64,000 nucleotides of DNA from Aphidius gifuensis (taxonomy: Eukaryota; Arthropoda; Insecta; Hymenoptera; Braconidae): assembly GCF_014905175.1 (NCBI RefSeq), contig NC_057793.1, positions 1,798,001 through 1,862,000 of the forward strand, in the 5' to 3' direction. A program made the position numbers and the translations under genes. Positions 1-10,864 of the stretch are shown piece after piece (positions within the stretch are counted from its first letter, which is position 1; each line of letters opens with the position of its first letter). The notes under the pieces were generated by a model. The model was not told where the DNA came from, made no database searches, and was given only the letters and a program-made list of their open reading frames with translations.

Positions 1-120
1 AGTCCAACTGGCAATATTGCTTCGGGCTCTTGTCGAAGCATTCTTTTTTCAAGTCAAAAAAAAAAAAACTTCTAATAATCTGGATTTTTATTTTTTTTTT
101 TTTGTTTTATTAATTTTTAA
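1..120. repeat. Direct repeat, copy A (edge of a tandem unit)
   Basis: The first bases (GTCCAACTGGCAATATTGC, then a CTTGTCGAAGCATTC-like stretch, then CAAGTC and A/T runs) match 2429-2565 in the same orientation. The right copy lies just upstream of the soluble receptor gene on the minus strand. A second copy downstream of that gene's stop suggests the promoter region of another gene copy lying off the left edge. No gene is supported here. Confidence 0.55.
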
Positions 121-349
121 TCTTTTTTTTTTTTATGTACATGAATTGGTAAAAATTTGTGTAAATTTCGTCTACTTGGTTATTTACAAAAAAAATTTAT
201 AAATAAATTATTATTTCATTGAAATTAATTAATAATTTTATTGCAAAATAATTGTTCTTAATCGATCCACTATGTCAATTATTATCAATAAGTTAATCAG
301 ACTGAATTATTACAGCTGTTTTATTTTTAAATTTCTGACGTTTTTTTTT

Positions 350-2188
350 TTAGTTAACCATTGTAACTACAACTTTGTCAAATTTCGTGTAATGGTATAA
401 TACACTTTCTGTACGTCCATACATTGTTATTGAACAAGTAAAATTTATAGGAGCATCCAAATAACTTCTATTGGTTATCGTGAAACCTTTTCGAGGATTA
501 AATTTTACACCGTTTGTCTCATTTATTTTAAGTTCCTACAAATGAGAAAAAAATATAACAAAATTAATAATAATATTATAAAGTTATAATATTCTTGAGA
601 AATAGAAATTTTTTTTGATTTTTTTGCATTAATTTATTAATTACCTCTGAGTTTTTAAATAATTTCATATCGTCATAGCACGGTGAAGTTGGTACACAAG
701 GAAGTTCTAGATGAGATTCATAGGAACCAATGAAAATTGCTCTTGTTTTTTTAAATGTTACCTTCGAAAAGAAACTTTTTTTTGCTGAAAATTAAAAATA
801 AATAAATATTCAAGCAATTATTTTTTATTTAAAATGATAATCATTATTAAAACTCACTTTTAACCCATACATATATACGAGCCGTATTATACATGACCTG
901 CTCATCACTATAGCATTTATAATATCCTTCATCTCCGAATGACATTTTATTCTTTTTTAAAGTTATTGTGTTATTGTCGTATGATTTCACAAAAACCATA
1001 TCGTTATTTAACCACCGTGGTTGCTTGATAAAACAAAAAAAAAACAAAATATTAGGCTTTCAAGACAATAATAAGTTAATTTTTGTTTTATTTTATTTTT
1101 TTTTTCAATAATCATTAATTAAAAAATAGCTTACATGAATAGGTTCTATGTTATAATGAGTTGTTGAGAATGTAAGATTACTGCGTTGATTGACACTATC
1201 TGTACATGAACATGCAAGTTGATCATTTTCATTTAATAAAACTGAGTCCCCGCTCATCATCCCTGTACACGTGATAATTACCTCTGGAAATATTTTTTAT
1301 TATTATTTGTATCTTTTTTTTTCTATGTGAACATTAATATTGTAATAACATTGAAATAATCAATTTATTAGAACACTATGGTTAATCAACACATGAACTT
1401 GTCCACACAGGTGAGTTGCTGTTGATATATATAGACAATGCAACCTGATGCAACCCGAGTGGAAATTGAAATCAAGTCTTGATCAAAAGTTGATCAGGTA
1501 ACATTGATTTCAAATCCATTCTTGATCAAGATGCTTGATCAAAACTGGATCATGTTTATTTGATTAATATTTGATGAGGATGCTTGATCAAAACTTGATG
1601 ATGTTTACTTGATCAAAAAACAAAAATTATATTAATATTTTTAATCATTACATTTTTTTCTAATTACCCAGGGATTCGAACCGACGAAGTTTAGATGGTA
1701 CGTACTAAGGGGAACGCGTTAGAACAAGTTTGAATCAGGCTGGCCTTATTAAGGATGAGTTAGGGTTTCCTTGATCCAATCTTGATCAAATTATCCTTAA
1801 TCAAGCATCTCGATCAAATCTTGATCAAATTTTGATCAGGCTTCCCGTGTTAAGGGAACATTGATCAAGTCTTTATCAAGACTTGAAGTCAAATCAGGCT
1901 AGCTTGACCAGATTTCCACTCGGGAAGAAACTCCCAGGTGATGCCAAGTTAACGTGTTAATGAACCATGCTATTTGCACTATTTTACAAAGTATATTATT
2001 TATAACAAAACTTTAAAAATCATTTAAAAAAAAAAAAACAGTTTATTATTATTCGAATTATCTACTTTATGAATTTTATAACAATTATATTAATTTTTAA
2101 TTTGCCATTTTAAACAAAAATTATACTCACTAGAACTTCCTTGCAACAACAATAAAGAAAACCACAAGATTGTGAATATTGAATTCAT
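350..2188 (-). CDS. Soluble VEGF-receptor/Pvr-like protein, two Ig domains, secreted
   Basis: Five exons join in frame on the minus strand: 2188-2131, 1283-1135, 1023-858, 784-645 and 535-350, all with GT-AG borders and consistent phases, giving about 232 residues. The start MNSIFTILWFSLLLLQ is a clear signal peptide. Exons 2-3 form one Ig fold (cysteines, then DEGYYKC). Exons 4-5 match Ig domain 2 of VEGF receptors: ELPCVPTSP, KLFK, then PRKGFTITNRSY and a final FTCSI. The ORF ends with TAA soon after this domain, at the end of a proper exon, so the protein has no further Ig domains, membrane segment or kinase. By family knowledge domain 2 contacts the VEGF/PVF ligand, so a secreted ligand-binding (decoy) role is the natural inference. 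Intron 1 carries a MITE-like element. A partial receptor copy lies at 18-22 kb. It could instead be one isoform of a larger gene, but nothing in the window supplies the rest on this strand. Confidence 0.78.
1454..1924. mobile_element. MITE-like element with TTGATCAA motifs
   Basis: The element begins CCCGAGTGGAAAT (1454-1466) and ends with its exact reverse complement ATTTCCACTCGGG (1912-1924). The interior has many copies of the palindrome TTGATCAA and variants such as CTTGATCAAG. There is no ORF. I see no convincing target-site duplication (flanks GATGCAA and AAGAAAC). Around 1672-1682 the minus strand reads GGTTCGAATCC, a perfect tRNA B-box core, so part of the element may be tRNA-derived. 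It sits in intron 1 of the soluble receptor gene. Confidence 0.6.
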
Positions 2189-2428
2189 ATTGATTATAAA
2201 TTATTTTTTACAACAAAATTAATACAATAATATTGAATAATAATTTCAAGATATATTTTCTTTTTTTTTTTGTTTTTTGATAGCACGTGTTTAGTAACCA
2301 AAAAATTGTATAGTAGAATGGTAGATTGGTCCTTCTTGACTCCAAGTCTCTAACAGTTTCCATTTTCCAATTCAGTGTTTGGCGAATGCACCGAGAATCT
2401 GGGGTCCTTTGCGGTCCTTTGGGGTACT

Positions 2429-2565
2429 TTGGGTCCAATTGGCAATACTGCTTTGGGCCCTTGTGACCTTGTCAGAGAATTCTTTCCTCAAGTCGATAAA
2501 ACATCTTCTAAAACTGTGGTCTTTTATTTATTTTCACATTAATTTTTAGTTTTTTTATTTTATTT
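2429..2565. repeat. Direct repeat, copy B
   Basis: Same-orientation match to 1-120 (GGTCCAATTGGCAATACTGC and following). It lies about 240 bases upstream of the soluble receptor start codon and probably belongs to its 5' flank. Just left of it, 2401-2430 holds short repeats of GGTCCTTTG. From here to about 2680 I see only A/T-rich sequence. Confidence 0.55.
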
Positions 2566-2679
2566 TATATTTAGGCTGAACTTAACAATCTACTCTTTTT
2601 GTTTATTATTAATTTTTAAAATCTAATCAGATGTATCACATTACAAAAATGAATTTTTTGATGGTTTAAATAAAATAAA

Positions 2680-4360
2680 AATAAATGTGAATAATTGAAG
2701 ACAAGAAATAATGAAATTACTTGAACCTTGTGAAGTTGTAATGACACTTACTAATTTTCCAAGGTAAAAAAATTTATCAATTTAATTTTTTTTCTATTTT
2801 AAAATTATTAAAAATAATATCAATAAAATATTTTCATCAGGCTTGGTTGACTTAATTTTATTTGACCAACAACATATCCAACACCAAATGTTGCTAGAAA
2901 TTTCGTTGATCGTCGAGGTGAAAAAGTCATTTCTAATATTTCAAGTAAATTTTTTTTATCTTTATATCTAACAAACTAGCTATTTAAATTAATTTACGAA
3001 AAAATCTTGATATTAGTTTACAGAGACGTAAATGTTCCAAGAAGATTTAAAAAAAATTTATCAATCTATGGTGATGATGGAACAAGTGAAAAATTGACAA
3101 AAAAAAATCATATTTATATGGATTCAATTGGTTTTGGTTTTAGCTGTTGTTGTCATCAACAAACTATGCAAGCTTACGATATAAAAGAAGCAAAAATTAT
3201 ATATATGAGCAACTAGCACCAATGTGCGGAATATTGGTATGTATATATTTATTTAAAAATTAAAAATAAAAATAAATTAACGAAAAACTAATTAACAGTT
3301 GTCACAGACAGCAGCAAGTCCATTTAATCGTGGTTAGATGTCAAATGTTGATACACAATGGAATATATTAAATGATATTGCAGATTGTAGACTCATAAGG
3401 AAGAACGTGGTATAACACCACTCAAGGAAAACAAGTTTATAATAAATAAAACACGTTATAATTCAATGATAGTTCATATTTGAGTGAACAAGCTGAAAAA
3501 TATAATATAATGATATACCATTAACAAAACATATTGCATATTTATTCATCAGAGATCCTTTGTTTCTTTTCTCTGAAAAAATAAATTTAAATAATGAAAT
3601 TGCCACTGATTATTTGAGGTACAATTCAAATATAAATTTAAAATTATTTTTGGTTTAATGATTAATTTTTTAAATAGAATATTCAGTCAACAAATTGGCA
3701 AACAAAGAGATTTGAACTACCAATAGAAAATTCATCATCATCAATTGGATAGAGAGTTGAATTTCGTCCATGTGAATTACAAATAACTAATTTCGAAAAT
3801 GCAGCAATATCATGTTTTATCATTCTGTTGTCCAGGGTTATACTAGCTTATAATTTGAATTTATTAATACCAATTAGTAAACTCGATGATAATATGATTC
3901 AAATCTGCTACACGTGATTCAATTAGAGTAGAGAAATTCTGGTTTAGAAAAACTAAAAAGTATCATGGAAGAAGAGGAGAGTAATGATATTGTTGATGAA
4001 TATACGAAATTTACTGTCAATGAAATTATTAATGGGAGGGTTGGTTAACTATTAATTTATTCCACCGTTTAATGTATTTTTTAAATGATAAAATTAACAT
4101 TACAAGAAGGAGTTTTTATAAAAATATTTATAATAATATTTATAATAATTTGTATTGGTGTATATCAATTTTAAAATACAATATATATTTTAATTTTAGA
4201 ATCAAAGAGCTTTGACAATAATTTTGACAAAATTTAATAAACGTTTCAATTATATAGATCAAGAGGAACCAGAAGGTTCATGAAATTATCATGTCATGTT
4301 AACATTTTATGTTGCCAAATTCACATGACGGCAAGTATGACTCGTCATTGAATTTAAAAA
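2680..4360 (+). pseudogene. GCLC: Glutamate-cysteine ligase catalytic subunit (GCLC), degraded copy
   Basis: GCLC makes gamma-glutamylcysteine, the first step of glutathione synthesis. Pieces appear in the right order: RQEIMKLLEPCEVVMTLTNFPR-like sequence near 2700-2770; NFVDRRGEKVISN near 2890; HIYMDSIGFGFSCCC near 3110-3155; EQLAPMCGIL (3205-3235, shifted frame); a block around NILNDIADCR; AYLFIRDPLFLFSEK (3540-3590); QSTNWQTKRFELP then VEFRPCELQ (3680-3790); RVILAYNLN LLIPISKLDD (3835-3895); and YTKFTVNEIINGR (4000-4037). In-frame stops and frameshifts interrupt it throughout, for example a stop in the SSIG-RVEF stretch. Gaps with GT/AG-like edges at expected exon borders (for example after FPR at 2770 and around 3235-3300) show that this is a duplicated gene relic, not a retrocopy. 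Similarity beyond 4200 is weak. Confidence 0.85.
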
Positions 4361-4537
4361 TAAAATACTCAATGTTAATTATTTAAATATTAGAAAAAAA
4401 AACAAAATCAATTAAATATATTGATGTAAGAAAAAATCATTGATTTAATATATTGTTTTTAACTATCAAATTTTGTTTTTTTTTTCGATAATTCTTATTA
4501 TATTCGGAACATCTAGCTTGAGTATAGCAGTAAAAGC

Positions 4538-5723
4538 TGTATTGGGAAACGCACTGTGGGCGTGGCCAATCGCTGTAAGCAGTCGGCAAAAAAAGAAACT
4601 AAATACACACACCCAAGTATATCCCATTAACATTGAATTTTATTGTTTATTAAAAAAATGTTATTAACTATTGAGTATATTAGTGGTCTTCGATTCTTGA
4701 AAAAAGTATCGGAATCGGAGTATCGATACTTTTTTTTTTAAGAATCGGAAAATCGATGCATCGGCCAAAAATAGTACTCGATACTTAAGTATCGAGTACT
4801 TTTTTTTTTTTTTTCGAATGAATTATCATCTGATTATAATATTTTTATTTTTTTTTAACTATATTTTCATGAGAAAATTCAGAAAATTTAAAAAAAAAAA
4901 AAAATGATTTTATTTATTTATATAATTATTTATTGATTTGTTTATTGAATTAAAAAAAATTCCATTTCACGGTAGGCCATACGTTACTCGGTAGGTAAAG
5001 AAATCATCACTTTAGTAAAAAATGGTAAAAACACTATTTTTTTTTTCTAATATAATAGAACCATAGTTTGCAAACAAATAAAAATAGAAAAAAAAATCCA
5101 AAATAAAAAAAATTAACCAAGTGATTTCATATTTTTTCTTGGCTCAGTACACCCTCTTGAAAAAAAGTATCGAGAATCGATACATCGGCCCAAAAAAAGT
5201 ATCGAGTAAAAGTACTCGATACTTTCCGATTTAAAATCGGCTTGTCGATACATCGGCAAAAATCGAAGACCACTAGAGTATATACTTTCATGGGCACGAA
5301 AAACGAATTCCTCACGAAATTCCCTTGAAGAAAATCGTATTATATATGCGGAACATATTACGAGTATAGGTGTAAAAATTGATTCAAGTGATGAGTATCA
5401 TGTGTTTGCCACTTGATATATTATCAAAATGTGATTTTACTTTGACAGGTTGTTGTTTGTCTAACCTCGAAAATGCATAGAAACTCAGATCTCTATTTCT
5501 CCTGGAATTACTGTTGCACCCAGAAACGTAAAGTCTTGTTTTTTATTTTTTTTAATCAATTTTGCGGAAAATTTTGTACCAGACCTTTTAAACAATTTGT
5601 AAAAATATTATTCGTTTATTAATTTAGCATATATACTGTGTATACACATATGAATGGGTGTATGAAATAGTTTCCAGAAATTTACCACCAGACGTCATGG
5701 TGAATTGTGCGTTTCCCAATACA
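4538..5723. repeat. 17-bp inverted repeat around the hAT MITE
   Basis: TGTATTGGGAAACGCAC at 4538-4554 is exactly reverse-complemented at 5707-5723. Sequence outside the 17-mers is not obviously matched. The 4506-4530 stretch (CGGAACAT..GAGTATAG) also resembles 5346-5372 in direct orientation. This suggests an older composite repeat into which the MITE jumped. No gene is visible at 4380-4680. Confidence 0.45.
4681..5275. mobile_element. hAT-type MITE with 8-bp target duplication
   Basis: The left end TAGTGGTCTTCGATT is mirrored by AAATCGAAGACCACTA at the right end. The element is immediately flanked by the identical 8-mer GAGTATAT (4673-4680 and 5276-5283). An 8-bp duplication and a CAGTGGT-like end are typical of hAT elements. 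The ends carry many TATCGATA/CGATACT-type palindromic motifs, and the interior is A/T-rich without a transposase ORF, so it is non-autonomous. Total length is 595 bases. Confidence 0.88.
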
Positions 5724-6308
5724 ATCCGTGATGATTAAATTATGATGAAAAATGCACATTATAATTTCTGATTTAATTTTTTTTTGTCAATTTTAAAAAA
5801 TATATATGATAAAGTGTCGGTAATTTATCGACAGACATTTACACCTCTCAAAAATAAAAATGGCCATGGTAGAAATATACGCGTAATTTTAATCTGAGTA
5901 ATAATAATAGCAATAATAATAGTTAGTCAAGTTAATGACGTCATCTGTTAATATTAAAAAAACAATAAAAAATATATATTTCGCAAAATTCGTGTGAGTG
6001 ATCATACAGATCATACATATTTTTTAAAAACAAATAACACAAAATTTATTGCACTCAAATTTAACAATAAATTATTCAAGTAAACAAAACAATGATATTA
6101 TCCTGTAAATAATCAAAATAAATTGACAAATCAAGTGTCAAAAAATTGTGTCAACAAACAATTGTTGTTGTTATTATTATTGCTAAAAAATTTCCATTAA
6201 ATTATTTACATATTTTTGTTGTTTTTTTGGTATTTGTTAAATATTTATTTGTACAGTTTACAAGTGACAGTTTATATTTGTAATAAAAAGCTAATTGGAT
6301 TCATCAAA
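5284..6308. other. Intergenic stretch and 5' flank of hyccin
   Basis: A/T-rich sequence with no supported gene apart from the repeat pieces noted at 5340-5400 and 5707-5723. The last several hundred bases probably hold the promoter and 5' UTR of the hyccin gene, but I see no clear TATA box or initiator. Confidence 0.4.
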
Positions 6309-9122
6309 ATGACTGAAAGTTTGGTAAATGAGTGGCTTGCTGATTGTGCTGATCATTCACCAGCTGAATTGCACACATTTGCAAATACCCTGTCACAAGA
6401 TCATGAAATAATTAGAGCACTTTTTACATTATTAGAAGAAAGAAGTAAAAATAGTGAAGTAATATTAATTATTGATAATTGGTTAAATTAAATTTTATTA
6501 AATAATTAAATATTGATATTTATTTATTTTTCAGCTTGTTGATACTGTTTGTAATCAGCTATTTGATTTTTATCGATCACGTGAAATTCATTTGCAAAGA
6601 TTTACTCTTCAATTTGTACCAACATTGATATTTATTTATCTAAATTCAGTTGCTCATGGTGACATTAAAGTAATGATACACTTGAATTAATAATTATTTT
6701 AAATGGCACAGTCATGCTGTAATTATTTACTAATTGTATATATATTTTTTTTTGCTAGAATTGTCGTTCTGTGGAGACTTTGTTGATTGGACTTTACAAC
6801 CTTGAAGTTGTTGATAAATCTGGTGAAAATAAAGACATCTCATTTCGTTTACCATCACTGGCTATGTTGTCAATTTATCACGAGGTAATTAATTAATTTA
6901 TACTTCAAAAAAATAATATAAAATTCAGCTAAACAATGTGGTAATTTCATTTTACTTTTTAGCCATCAAGTCTTGCTCCAGCATCACTGACAGAAAGTGC
7001 TGTTCGTCGTTTTGAAGAGTGTAATACAAAACTTGTTAGATGGGGTCCACTTGAACAAGTTGAAACGTTAAATGCACAAAATAGACTTAAAATAATGACT
7101 GCATTGTTGTTTGTGTTTAATCAACAATTGAGTTTTATCAAAAAATCATCACTTGAACAACTGTGCAAAGTATCATCAAAGTAAGTCAATGAAAAAATAT
7201 AAAATCAACTTATTTATTTATTTATTTACAAACAATAAATAGTTAATTTATTTGTTAATTCATTTTAGACTAGTTACACAAGGCTTTACAAAACCAGGAC
7301 ATCATCAAAGATCATCCTATGGAAGTGAATCAAGCTTTGTACCAAGATTACTTCCACGTATACCAATATCAAATCAATTTATTCTTGAGCTTCTACATGG
7401 CATTTATTTTTCAATGTACAATGATTGTTGGAATGTTGGTTGCCAAGCAATTGAAGATATACACAATAGAATATGTTACGATGGTTATTCCAATGTATTA
7501 CTTGTTACAAATGCCATTAGAAATTCAATAAGTCTTGGACCAATTGGTAATTATTATTATTGTACAATTTTTATCAATAAATTTAACAAAATTTATAATA
7601 ATTTTTTAGGACAAGCTAGTGATAATTCACTTGGTGTTGATGTTGCTCTATCACCAGCTGCAGCAACACCAACAATTTCAAAATCAATGATAACAAATGC
7701 ATCATTTAGAACAAAAAAATTACCAGGTAAAGATATTATTATTATTTTTTTATTTAATATTAATTTAACCAAGTATTAAAATTATTTTAAACAATAAAAA
7801 AAAAAACGAAATTTTGTATCTAATAATCAATGAAATGTTAGACGATCTGGATGTAAATCTGTTTGAACCAATTGATCAAAAAACAATTGATGAAAAACCA
7901 CAGTTATCAGCACCATCATCAGGTAAACGTCGTGTTTGGTTACGTAAACATACACAACAATCATTTGATGATGATGATATTAATATTATTAAAAGTTGTA
8001 CATCATCAATTGATAATTCACGAAGAGAAAGTTTAGCAAGTAGTCATGGCTCACCAAATCGTTCATCACCTAAAAAAATACGTGATAAAAAATTTGATAA
8101 TACTGGAGAATTATTGTCATCTGTTGATGTTCATAGAAGAAGAAAAGATAAAGATAAAAATACATCACCAGGAAATGAAAGTAGATTATCTGCTGGTGCT
8201 AGATTATACAGAGTTCTTGAAGAACAATCACTTGGTGATAAAAATATTGCATCACTTGACAGTTTGTACGTAAATAAACCATTAAAAAAAAAGTCTAAAA
8301 ATGATTTTTAAAGTGTGAAAAAAACAAAAAGTATATTTACTTTCATCAATGATATTTTTAGGCACTTTGAATTGTTTTTTTTTCTGCACAAAACATCAAG
8401 CTTCAGTTCTATTACACATGACAATAAGCTGTTTATTATTTTTTTTAAATTACAGCAAAGATGAAGAAGATGAAGAAAATAAAATTATATTTAATCACTT
8501 GTTGCTTTTTTTTAAACACGCTTTTGTATATTTTATAAATATTTCATAGAAAGTGTGTTGATGATGAAGAAAAATATTTATACTTGGATAATTTAAAATT
8601 TGATAAATTTTTTTTACAGATGATATTCCAATTGTTGAGAAAGAAGACAGCACTGTTGATGCAAAAGTAAATTTAGTATCAATAACTGAAGAAGAAGCAT
8701 CATCGGATCCAACAAGAGTTGGTTCAATTCGTCAAGCTCGTGACAGCAATAAAAGTGCATCTAAAATAACAAATTTTAGCTTAACTAAAAAACCAAAAGA
8801 CAAAGATAATAATAATGGTAAGATTAATAAAAATGGATATACTCCAAATGATAAAGATAATAATAATAAAAAATCAAATAATCAATTATCAAATAATAAA
8901 GATAATATAAAAGGTAGTAAAGTTATGTTAAATATTGATGAAAGTGATGGAACAATACCATTAGCCACAATTAAAAAAAGAAATGATAGTGATACTAATT
9001 CAATAATTATTGATAATGAACGTCATTTGTCAAGTGATACAAATGACAGTGTAGAAACTGATGATACAATTAGAAATCAAGATGAGCAAACTGTATCAAC
9101 TGTTCAAGTTAGCTCAGTCTAA
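6309..9122 (+). CDS. FAM126: Hyccin / FAM126 (PI4K complex subunit)
   Basis: Hyccin stabilises the plasma-membrane PI4KIII-alpha/TTC7/EFR3 complex that makes PI4P. Exons: 6309-6458, 6535-6669, 6759-6884, 6963-7180, 7269-7546, 7610-7726, 7842-about 8234 and 8620-9122. Phases agree through exon 7. The start MTESLVNEWL aligns with the family's N-terminal VEEWL. Other family blocks are QLFDFYRSREIHLQRFTLQF, TLLIGLYNLEVVD, LTESAVRRFEECN, NAQNRLKIMTALL, PRIPISNQFILELLHGIYF and LLVTNAIRNS. The hyccin domain covers roughly the first 300 residues; the rest is low-complexity, rich in Asp, Asn, Ser and Lys, as is common for the tail. The last junction is uncertain: the final exon needs a phase-1 donor, and G|GTGATA after 8234 fits (639 residues), whereas the stronger-looking GTACGT donor after 8265 is phase 2. 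Reading exon 7 through gives an alternative stop at 8311. No broken key residue is seen. Confidence 0.9.
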
Positions 9123-10133
9123 TCAATCAATTATAAATTGAATCATAAATTAATTAACACAAATCATCATTTAATTAAAAATTAATTTTTCTAAAAATTT
9201 AAATTCAGCTAATTTACGTTAATTAAATAATTAATTAAATTTTTTTTTTTTTGATAAGGAATACTTGAAAAATAATTGAGAATATTCAATTTGAATTTTG
9301 TTTGTTCATTTAAAATAGAAAACAATTATCACTGCCACCCTAAGAAAAAAAAAATTAATAATTTAACAATTATTTTTATTTTAATTATTGTTAATTTAAT
9401 TATCATACTCAAATTATTTTATTGAAAAATTTAATAATAATTATTTGTAAAGCAATATTTGTAAATATAATTAACAATAAATTAATTTATTGATTGCAGT
9501 TATAATAATTGTTCTTGGATGTTTTAAATATCCATTAAAAAAATTGATAAATTTGAGCATGTTAAAATTTAAATTGTTGATTATATATAAGATGTATATA
9601 TAATATTATTATTAATTTTAATAAACTATTTCTCGTTGCTTTGTGGCCTTTAAATTACTATCAAAAATTATATTCTATCGAATTTAATTAACTGTAAATA
9701 TTAAAAACTGTACTTAATTATTCAAAAAAAAAAGAAAAATTACAAATTAGCTTGTTAATAAACATGCAAATTAATACAAATAATCAACACAATAATAATT
9801 AACAATCAAAGACAACTTCAAAGAAAAATCAATGTTTATTTTTTTCTTCAACAAAATTATAATACGTAATTATTTTTTTTATTAATTAACATCATTCCAA
9901 ATAATCTAGTCTGAAAATTTAATTTTTATTTAATTTTAAATTAAACCATGTTACTTAGAACTTTTAATTAATATATGAATCAAATTATTTAAAGATAAAT
10001 ACGTAATTATAAACAAAAAAAAAAAAGGGGAATAGCTGTTAATTAATTAATTATAACAATGAAAAATATGTATGTATGAAAAAAAATTATAATAAATATA
10101 TGGAATAAACAATATAAATTTAATGGAAAATAT

Positions 10134-10475
10134 TTATTTTGATTGAAAATTTTTGATGGTATTTATTTTATCATGTGCATCATCAAGATTTTTCATTTCG
10201 TTTGTATATAATTGCTGACATTGTTTTAAAAATTCAGCAGTATCACTATCAACTTGTGAAATTTTCTTTTTTCCATTATCAATATCAATAATTATTTCAT
10301 TTTCTTTCTTTACTGTCATTTTGAATTCTTTTTCAAGCATTTTTTTTTCATTTGTTAAATCACTGACATCTTTATGTAATTTCTTTAATATTTGTGTGAC
10401 TTCAACATTACATTTACTGACTTCAGCTTTATCAATTTTTCCATTTTGATCATTACAACTTATTTGATTGTTACC
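10134..10475 (-). pseudogene. C-terminal fragment of an unidentified coiled-coil protein
   Basis: An open minus-strand frame runs from just after a stop at 10476-10478 to TAA-side 10134: it begins GNNQISCNDQNGKIDKAEV and ends INTIKNFQSK. Heptad-like charged sequence (LKKLHKDVSDLTNEKKMLEKEF) predicts a coiled coil. There is no in-frame ATG before MLEKEF at 10340, and an upstream exon is not recognisable. The second copy at 17260-17600 has frame-breaking changes. It lies head to head with the CHAF1B start 58 bases away. I do not recognise the family. It may be a last exon that has lost the rest of its gene, or a small gene starting at 10340 (68 residues). Confidence 0.45.
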
Positions 10476-10544
10476 TTACCAGTTGTTTACCTTTCAAATT
10501 ATTAGCATATATTAATTAAAGTATTAAAGAGAAATTAAACAAAT

Positions 10545-10582
10545 ATGAAGTGTACTATTCCAAAAATATCATGGCACATTTT
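10545..10582 (+). pseudogene. CHAF1B: CHAF1B 5' fragment, copy 1
   Basis: ATG at 10545 opens MKCTIPKISWH, the N-terminus of the CAF-1 p60/p105 WD40 subunit, and identity with copy 2 (17654 onward) stops abruptly at about 10582. The frame then runs into unrelated sequence. It marks the breakpoint of the 1.4-kb duplication. Confidence 0.65.
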
Positions 10583-10864
10583 TGTTGTATGAAACGTAAA
10601 ACAATTTAAATTATTCAATTATTTTTAATAATTTTCTGAAATTTTAAAAAACATTATATTAAAAAAATATAAAAAGAAAATTTTTTTTGTGTAATAATTA
10701 TTTAAGTGATCAATAAGCTAAATAGCCTTGTCAAAAAAAAAAAAGATTTTTGACAACGGTTGTAACTGTGTATACCTTGATATCTAGTTAAATGAAAAAA
10801 AATAATAATAATCATTTAAAAAAAATAATATAATACAAATAGTCAATTTTAATTTGATATAATT

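Larger units (their letters stand above)
9195..10585. repeat. Segmental duplication, copy 1
   Basis: About 1.4 kb that matches 16315-17692 in the same orientation with scattered substitutions and small indels. It starts in the 3' flank of hyccin (ATTCAGCTAATTTACGTTAATT...) and ends just inside a CHAF1B start (ATATCATGGCAC). Between are AT-rich sequence with AATAAA-type polyadenylation signals (about 9475 and 9618), a minus-strand coiled-coil fragment and the start of CHAF1B. Confidence 0.85.

Noticed and set aside
2208..2438. Minus-strand frame of 76 codons beginning MDPKYPKGPQ
   Set aside because: It lies in the receptor gene's 5' flank and translates the GGTCCTTTG repeat; no homology seen.
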